The translations under genes were made by a program, and so were the position numbers. A DNA stretch of 64,000 bases, taken from NCBI RefSeq assembly GCF_035994945.1, contig NZ_CP108678.1:186001-250000 (forward strand). The letters are read 5' to 3'. The notes under the pieces were generated by a model. That model was not told the origin of the DNA and did not search any database. It saw only the letters and a program-made list of their open reading frames with translations. This DNA comes from Streptomyces sp. NBC_01216 (GTDB lineage Bacteria > Actinomycetota > Actinomycetes > Streptomycetales > Streptomycetaceae). The number at the start of each line of letters is the position of its first letter. Positions within the stretch are counted from its first letter, which is position 1. Shown here in pieces: positions 61,266 through 64,000 of this stretch.

Positions 61266-61649
61266 TCAGTCCGCGCCCTCGGAGATCATTTCCAAGAGCG
61301 CGGAAGCTTTTCCCATAACTTCCAGCGCGGCCTTGTTCCGGGCCAGTTCCTTCTCCAGTCGCTCCACCTGGCGGCGCAGCTTCTCGTTCTCCGCTTCGGC
61401 TGCCGGCTTCTTCGGCCTCGCCGGGCTGGTGCGCTTGTCGACCAGCTTCTCCAGGGCCCCGGCATCCCGCGCGGCCCGCCATTCCTTGACGTGCGAGTGG
61501 TACAGCCGCTCGCGGCGCAGGACCGCGCCCTTCTCGTTCTTGGGCGCGGCGTCGTACTCGGCCACGATCCGCAGCTTGTACTCGGGACTGAAGGTGCGGC
61601 GCTTCGGCCGGGCAGCCGGGTCGGGTCCGGCGGGGTTGGTGCTGGTCAT
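61266..61649 (-). CDS. IS3-family transposase orfA
   Basis: 127 residues. KRRTFSPEYKLRIVAEYDAA and LRRERLYHSHVKEWRAARD form the HTH; AEAENEKLRRQVERLEKELARNKAAL is the leucine-zipper-like coiled coil that pairs orfA and orfB. Its end overlaps the orfB frame, the usual site for programmed -1 frameshifting. Intact, but the element's orfB is broken. Confidence 0.85.
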   Translation of the reverse strand: MTSTNPAGPDPAARPKRRTFSPEYKLRIVAEYDAAPKNEKGAVLRRERLYHSHVKEWRAARDAGALEKLVDKRTSPARPKKPAAEAENEKLRRQVERLEKELARNKAALEVMGKASALLEMISEGAD

Positions 61650-61680
61650 GAGGGGGTGGTTCTCCTGTCGTGCCCTCTCA

Positions 61681-62052
61681 GACTAACCCGACGAAGCGGG
61701 ACGTCTCACCCAAGGCTGACAGAGAGGGCGGTCGATGGGCTTCCACGTCACCCGCCGGTGCTGCGCGGACGTGGGCTGCTGCGCCATAGCCATCGTGGAT
61801 TCGTCTCCTGTGCCGATCGTGGTGAAGCCAGCCTGGCAGGAGGGCACACCATGGCGTCGGGGAATCTCGCCTTAAAGGCCAGTCGCCTTTCCGCTTACAG
61901 CTGTGCTGACCGCACGGCGGCCGACGGTTCGCGGACGCCCCTGCTACGGGGATGGCGCTGGGCGAGGTCGGTGACGATGGCGTGGATGCTTGGGCGGTTA
62001 TGGGCAGCTACGCCACGGGGGGGCGGTGAGACTTCCTGCTCGGATCGCATCG
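61681..62052. other. Region without a supported gene
   Basis: 372 bases between the right end of the IS3 element and the P-loop kinase gene. A short minus-strand frame (MAMAQQPTSAQHRRVTWK, start about 61796) runs into the IS end and may be the N-terminus of a gene cut by the IS3 insertion. Otherwise nothing recognisable. Confidence 0.4.
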
Positions 62053-62559
62053 TCAGAGCCAGCCCAGTTCCACGATCTCCTCTCCCTCCCCCTGAGGGGC
62101 CTCGAACCGGGCGAAGAAGTCGTCCAAGGCCTCTGGCGTCACCAGCAACGAGTTCGCGTCCCCACGCTCGTTACGCTCCGCAAGCCGGCGCAGCAACTCC
62201 TCACGGCCGACCGGGAAGTACAGCAGCCTCCACCGCCCACCGGCCGACTCCACCAGCTCCTTCATCGCCTCGCGGTCCTTGCGCAGCCACAGCCCGTGGT
62301 CCCACACCACATCCCGACCCGCCGTCACCAGCCCCACCAGCCGCCGGCGCATCTCGTCGACGACCGGGGCCTCCTTCTCGAAGTAGGTGTCCTCCCGGTA
62401 GTCGACGCCATACCGGCCGTGCCGTTCGAAGACCACCTCGTCCACCGACAGCCGCACCACGCCCCGGGGCTCCAGCACCCGCTGGGCGTACGTCGTCTTG
62501 CCCGAGCCGGTGAGACCCACCAGCAGGAACACCACCGGAGTCTCGCCCTCGGCCACCAC
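62053..62559 (-). CDS. P-loop kinase-like protein
   Basis: 168 residues. GLTGSGKTTYAQRVL (Walker A) near the N-terminus, RLSVDEVVFERHG (the Asp-Glu pair typical of AAA_33 nucleotide-kinase-like proteins), DVVWDHGLWLRKDR (Walker B-like) and an Arg lid (RLAERNERGDAN). The family includes small-molecule and tRNA-processing kinases. GTG 62559 or 62556 start. Distinct from, and divergent to, the kinase at 62795. Confidence 0.82.
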   Translation of the reverse strand: MVAEGETPVVFLLVGLTGSGKTTYAQRVLEPRGVVRLSVDEVVFERHGRYGVDYREDTYFEKEAPVVDEMRRRLVGLVTAGRDVVWDHGLWLRKDREAMKELVESAGGRWRLLYFPVGREELLRRLAERNERGDANSLLVTPEALDDFFARFEAPQGEGEEIVELGWL

Positions 62560-62794
62560 CCACTCCTTCAACTGTCTCCCGCGTTCCCCGGCAGTCTGCC
62601 ACCGCCGGCCCACCCGGATCCCCCGGAACCGGCCGCCGCCTCTCGAAGGAGCCGCCCGTGTCCGCCCCGTACTCGCGCGCCTATGTCCGCCAGGCCCCCG
62701 GTACCCTCGCCAAGGCCTCATGGCCGTCCGGCTCACCAAGCGGCAACCTCGGACCTGCTCTGCGCCCCGCCTCCACCACCCTCGGAGTCCACAC

Positions 62795-63376
62795 GTGCCC
62801 GTCCGACCCCCGACCCTGGCCGTGGTCAGCGGCCCGCCGGCGACCGGGAAGACCACCCTCGCCCGGGAACTCGCCCGGTCCCTGGGCTGCCCCGCGATCC
62901 TGCGTGACGAGATCAAGCAAGGGATGGTCATGAACCATCCCGGTCACGACGCCGACGGCGACGACCCGCTCAACATTCCGGCCCTGAAGGCGTTCTTCGC
63001 GGCGATCACCGTCCTCCTGCGAGCCGGCACCACCGTCGTCGCCGAAGCTGCCTTCCAGGACCGCCTCTGGCGCCCCGGGCTGGAGCCGCTCACGGAGCTC
63101 GCCGATCTCCGGATCATCCGTTGCACCACCCCGGCGCCAACCATCGCCCAACGCATCACCGACCGAGCCCGTGCCGACAGCCACCGAGCCGCTCACGGCG
63201 ACAAGGCCCTGCTCGCCGACATGGCGGCTGGCGTGTACGACCCCGATCAGTTCGTCCCCATCAGCCTGGACGCCCCGAAGCTACTGGTGGACACCTCCGA
63301 CGGCTACGCGCCCGGCATGGCGGAGATCCAGAGATTCGTGCTGTGGACGGATCCCGAGGGGGACATAAGCTGGTGA
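62795..63376 (+). CDS. P-loop kinase, paralogue of the gene at 16853
   Basis: 193 residues, GTG 62795. Walker A SGPPATGKTTLARELA, LRDEIKQGMVMNH, VVAEAAFQDRLWRPG, SHRAAHGDKAL and VDTSDGYAPG. More than half of its residues appear identical to the product of 16853, well above any other pair here. Ends in a 4-base overlap (GTGA) with the small frame at 63373. Likely phosphorylates a small molecule; unknown. Confidence 0.85.
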   Translation: MPVRPPTLAVVSGPPATGKTTLARELARSLGCPAILRDEIKQGMVMNHPGHDADGDDPLNIPALKAFFAAITVLLRAGTTVVAEAAFQDRLWRPGLEPLTELADLRIIRCTTPAPTIAQRITDRARADSHRAAHGDKALLADMAAGVYDPDQFVPISLDAPKLLVDTSDGYAPGMAEIQRFVLWTDPEGDISW

Positions 63377-63570
63377 TTTCACGGTGCCGGCCCTCCCTGC
63401 TCGCCTCCCGGCGCCGGGGTGTCCGCTGGTGCCACGGAATCGCGTCCGACCCGATCCCGCTCCACGCCCGGATGCAGACTATGAACAGCGACGACGTCGC
63501 CGAGCCGTCCTCGACCCGCGCCTACACCCCCGTGCTCACCATCGGAGACCGCCATCACCAGCCCCGCTGA
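63373..63570 (+). CDS. Small ORF after the kinase gene
   Basis: 65 codons from GTG 63373, overlapping the kinase stop by four bases. The peptide is basic at the start and not recognised. Alternatively only the part from ATG 63481 is real, or the stretch is the damaged 5' end of the GNAT gene that follows in another frame. Weak evidence. Confidence 0.3.
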   Translation: MISRCRPSLLASRRRGVRWCHGIASDPIPLHARMQTMNSDDVAEPSSTRAYTPVLTIGDRHHQPR

Positions 63571-64000
63571 CCCGATCATCTGGCTGCGCACCGAGACCTG
63601 TGGACTCGGCCCCTACCGCGCCGACCTCGTCGAGACCTACTGGCGCTGGGAGCAGGACCCCGCCCTCCTGGTCGGCTACGGACGCCAGGCCCCCGAGTCC
63701 CTGGAAGCCCGCACGGAAGGCATGGCCCACCAACTGCGCGGCGAGAACATCCGCTTCACCATCTACGATCTCACCGACAGTGAACCCACTCCTGCCGGTA
63801 TTGCGACCCTGCTGCCCGACCACAGTGTCCGCACCGCCGAGTTCGTGATCATGCTCGGTCCGGAGGCACGCGACCGGGGGCTGGGCACCGCCGCCACCCG
63901 GCTGACACTCGACTACGCCTTCCACGTCACGAATCTGCGGACGGTCTGGCTGAAGGTCCTCGCCCCGAACACCGGGGCGATCCGCGCATACGAGAAGGCC
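63554..64000 (+). CDS. GNAT acetyltransferase, cut by the window end
   Basis: The frame from about 63554 reads WLRTETCGLGPYRADLVETYW, then VRTAEFVIMLGPEARDRGLG (acetyl-CoA loop R-D-R-G-L-G-T), TRLTLDYAF and LRTVWLKVLAPNTGAIRAYEK, a RimJ/RimL-type GNAT protein running off the right edge. No ATG/GTG start lies in frame upstream before the stop at 63480, so the start is unresolved (rare codon, or a frameshift with the ORF at 63373). It would acetylate an amine of a small molecule or protein. Confidence 0.75.
   Translation, partial: MTSPADPIIWLRTETCGLGPYRADLVETYWRWEQDPALLVGYGRQAPESLEARTEGMAHQLRGENIRFTIYDLTDSEPTPAGIATLLPDHSVRTAEFVIMLGPEARDRGLGTAATRLTLDYAFHVTNLRTVWLKVLAPNTGAIRAYEKA

Larger units (their letters stand above)
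54778..61310 (-). pseudogene. IS3-family transposase orfB in three pieces
   Basis: Piece 1 (about 61310-60524): ATHYRRLR, ELPPAQIWARELDAG, FTWDITKAAG (Asp), VHADRGTSMTSKKV (Asp) and NDNPYSEAHFKTTKY (Glu), a complete DDE core, then SDYP. Piece 2 (58725-58657): DYPERFDSLAHAREWF and DAFIAY. Piece 3 (55003-54778): YNHEHRHSGIGWHTPAS through FGTAEEVRDQRAV to the stop at 54778. The IS4 element separates 1 and 2; the group II intron separates 2 and 3. Inactive unless the intron splices from an antisense transcript, which it cannot do because it lies in the opposite orientation. Confidence 0.85.
54762..61680. mobile_element. IS3-family element, interrupted by an IS4 element and a group II intron
   Basis: Outer ends share an imperfect inverted repeat: TGAGACGGTCGTGAGG at 54762 and TGAGAGGGCACGACAGG read inward from 61680. 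The transposase genes lie on the minus strand. With the two inner insertions removed, the orfB frame reads straight through, so the original IS3 copy was about 1.4-1.5 kb. I find no clear target duplication (CAG left, GAC right), so the insertion is old, rearranged, or the exact end is a base or two off. Confidence 0.8.

Noticed and set aside
61899..61912. Second copy of the 45092 palindrome (TTACAGCTGTGC)
   Set aside because: Only the central eight bases match and the site is not in a promoter position for a known gene.
1..64000. CRISPR arrays and tRNA genes
   Set aside because: No regularly spaced direct repeats and no tRNA-like cloverleaf with T-loop consensus was noticed by eye; a tRNA or CRISPR program would be decisive.

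Overview
The window is about 70% G+C, with GTG starts, ATGA/GTGA gene overlaps, rare in-frame TTA codons and typical actinomycete families. It is most likely Streptomyces, from an accessory tract such as a chromosome arm, large plasmid or genomic island. No rRNA, tRNA, CRISPR array, replication origin or ribosomal-protein operon was seen. Names come from reading motifs; no database search was possible.

Layout. (1) 563-9352: a tight plus-strand operon with three divergent HPr-kinase-like P-loop proteins, a short MDR dehydrogenase, a TIM-barrel isomerase-like protein, an APH-fold kinase, and a 906-residue protein joining an S-adenosylhomocysteine-hydrolase-like half to a Gfo/Idh/MocA oxidoreductase half. 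(2) 9617-20853: single enzyme genes in mixed orientation. They include glutamyl-tRNA synthetase, methyltransferases, three Nudix proteins, a CofE-like glutamate ligase, an RmlD-like reductase, an APH kinase, peptide deformylase, a P-loop kinase, a nucleotidyltransferase and a frameshifted SPOUT RNA methyltransferase. (3) 20861-24481: decayed genes. A glycosyltransferase is split by a 2.2-kb IS5-type element that carries a short-chain dehydrogenase. (4) 24590-34936: plasmid- or island-type small genes, two membrane-anchored Mrr-like nucleases, a CoiA-like nuclease, a GIY-YIG-like protein, a STAS protein, a lipoprotein and a cold-shock protein. (5) 34912-44969: an asparagine synthase/Nudix/UDP-glucose dehydrogenase operon on the minus strand, a divergent TPR-type regulator, and two tandem HTH regulators. 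(6) 45092-53180: the most striking locus. A palindrome and a three-stem leader RNA precede seven nearly contiguous genes: radical SAM, enolase superfamily, HAD, GGDEF, phosphoketolase-like, PhyH oxygenase and methyltransferase. (7) 54762-61680: nested mobile elements, an IS3 element broken by an IS4 element and by a group II intron that itself carries an IS1380 element. (8) 62053-64000: two P-loop kinases and a GNAT acetyltransferase cut by the window edge.

How the parts may work together. Locus 6 has the look of a complete small-molecule pathway with regulators upstream: radical chemistry, enolisation, phosphate removal, C-C cleavage by a thiamine enzyme, hydroxylation and methylation. A nucleotide-cyclase-fold protein sits in the middle of it. 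Neighbouring ugd and asnB could supply a UDP-uronic acid and an amidation step. Locus 1 looks like a second pathway, rich in kinases and NAD enzymes. Both loci contain a TTA codon, which in Streptomyces usually means bldA (developmental) control. The products are not known to me.
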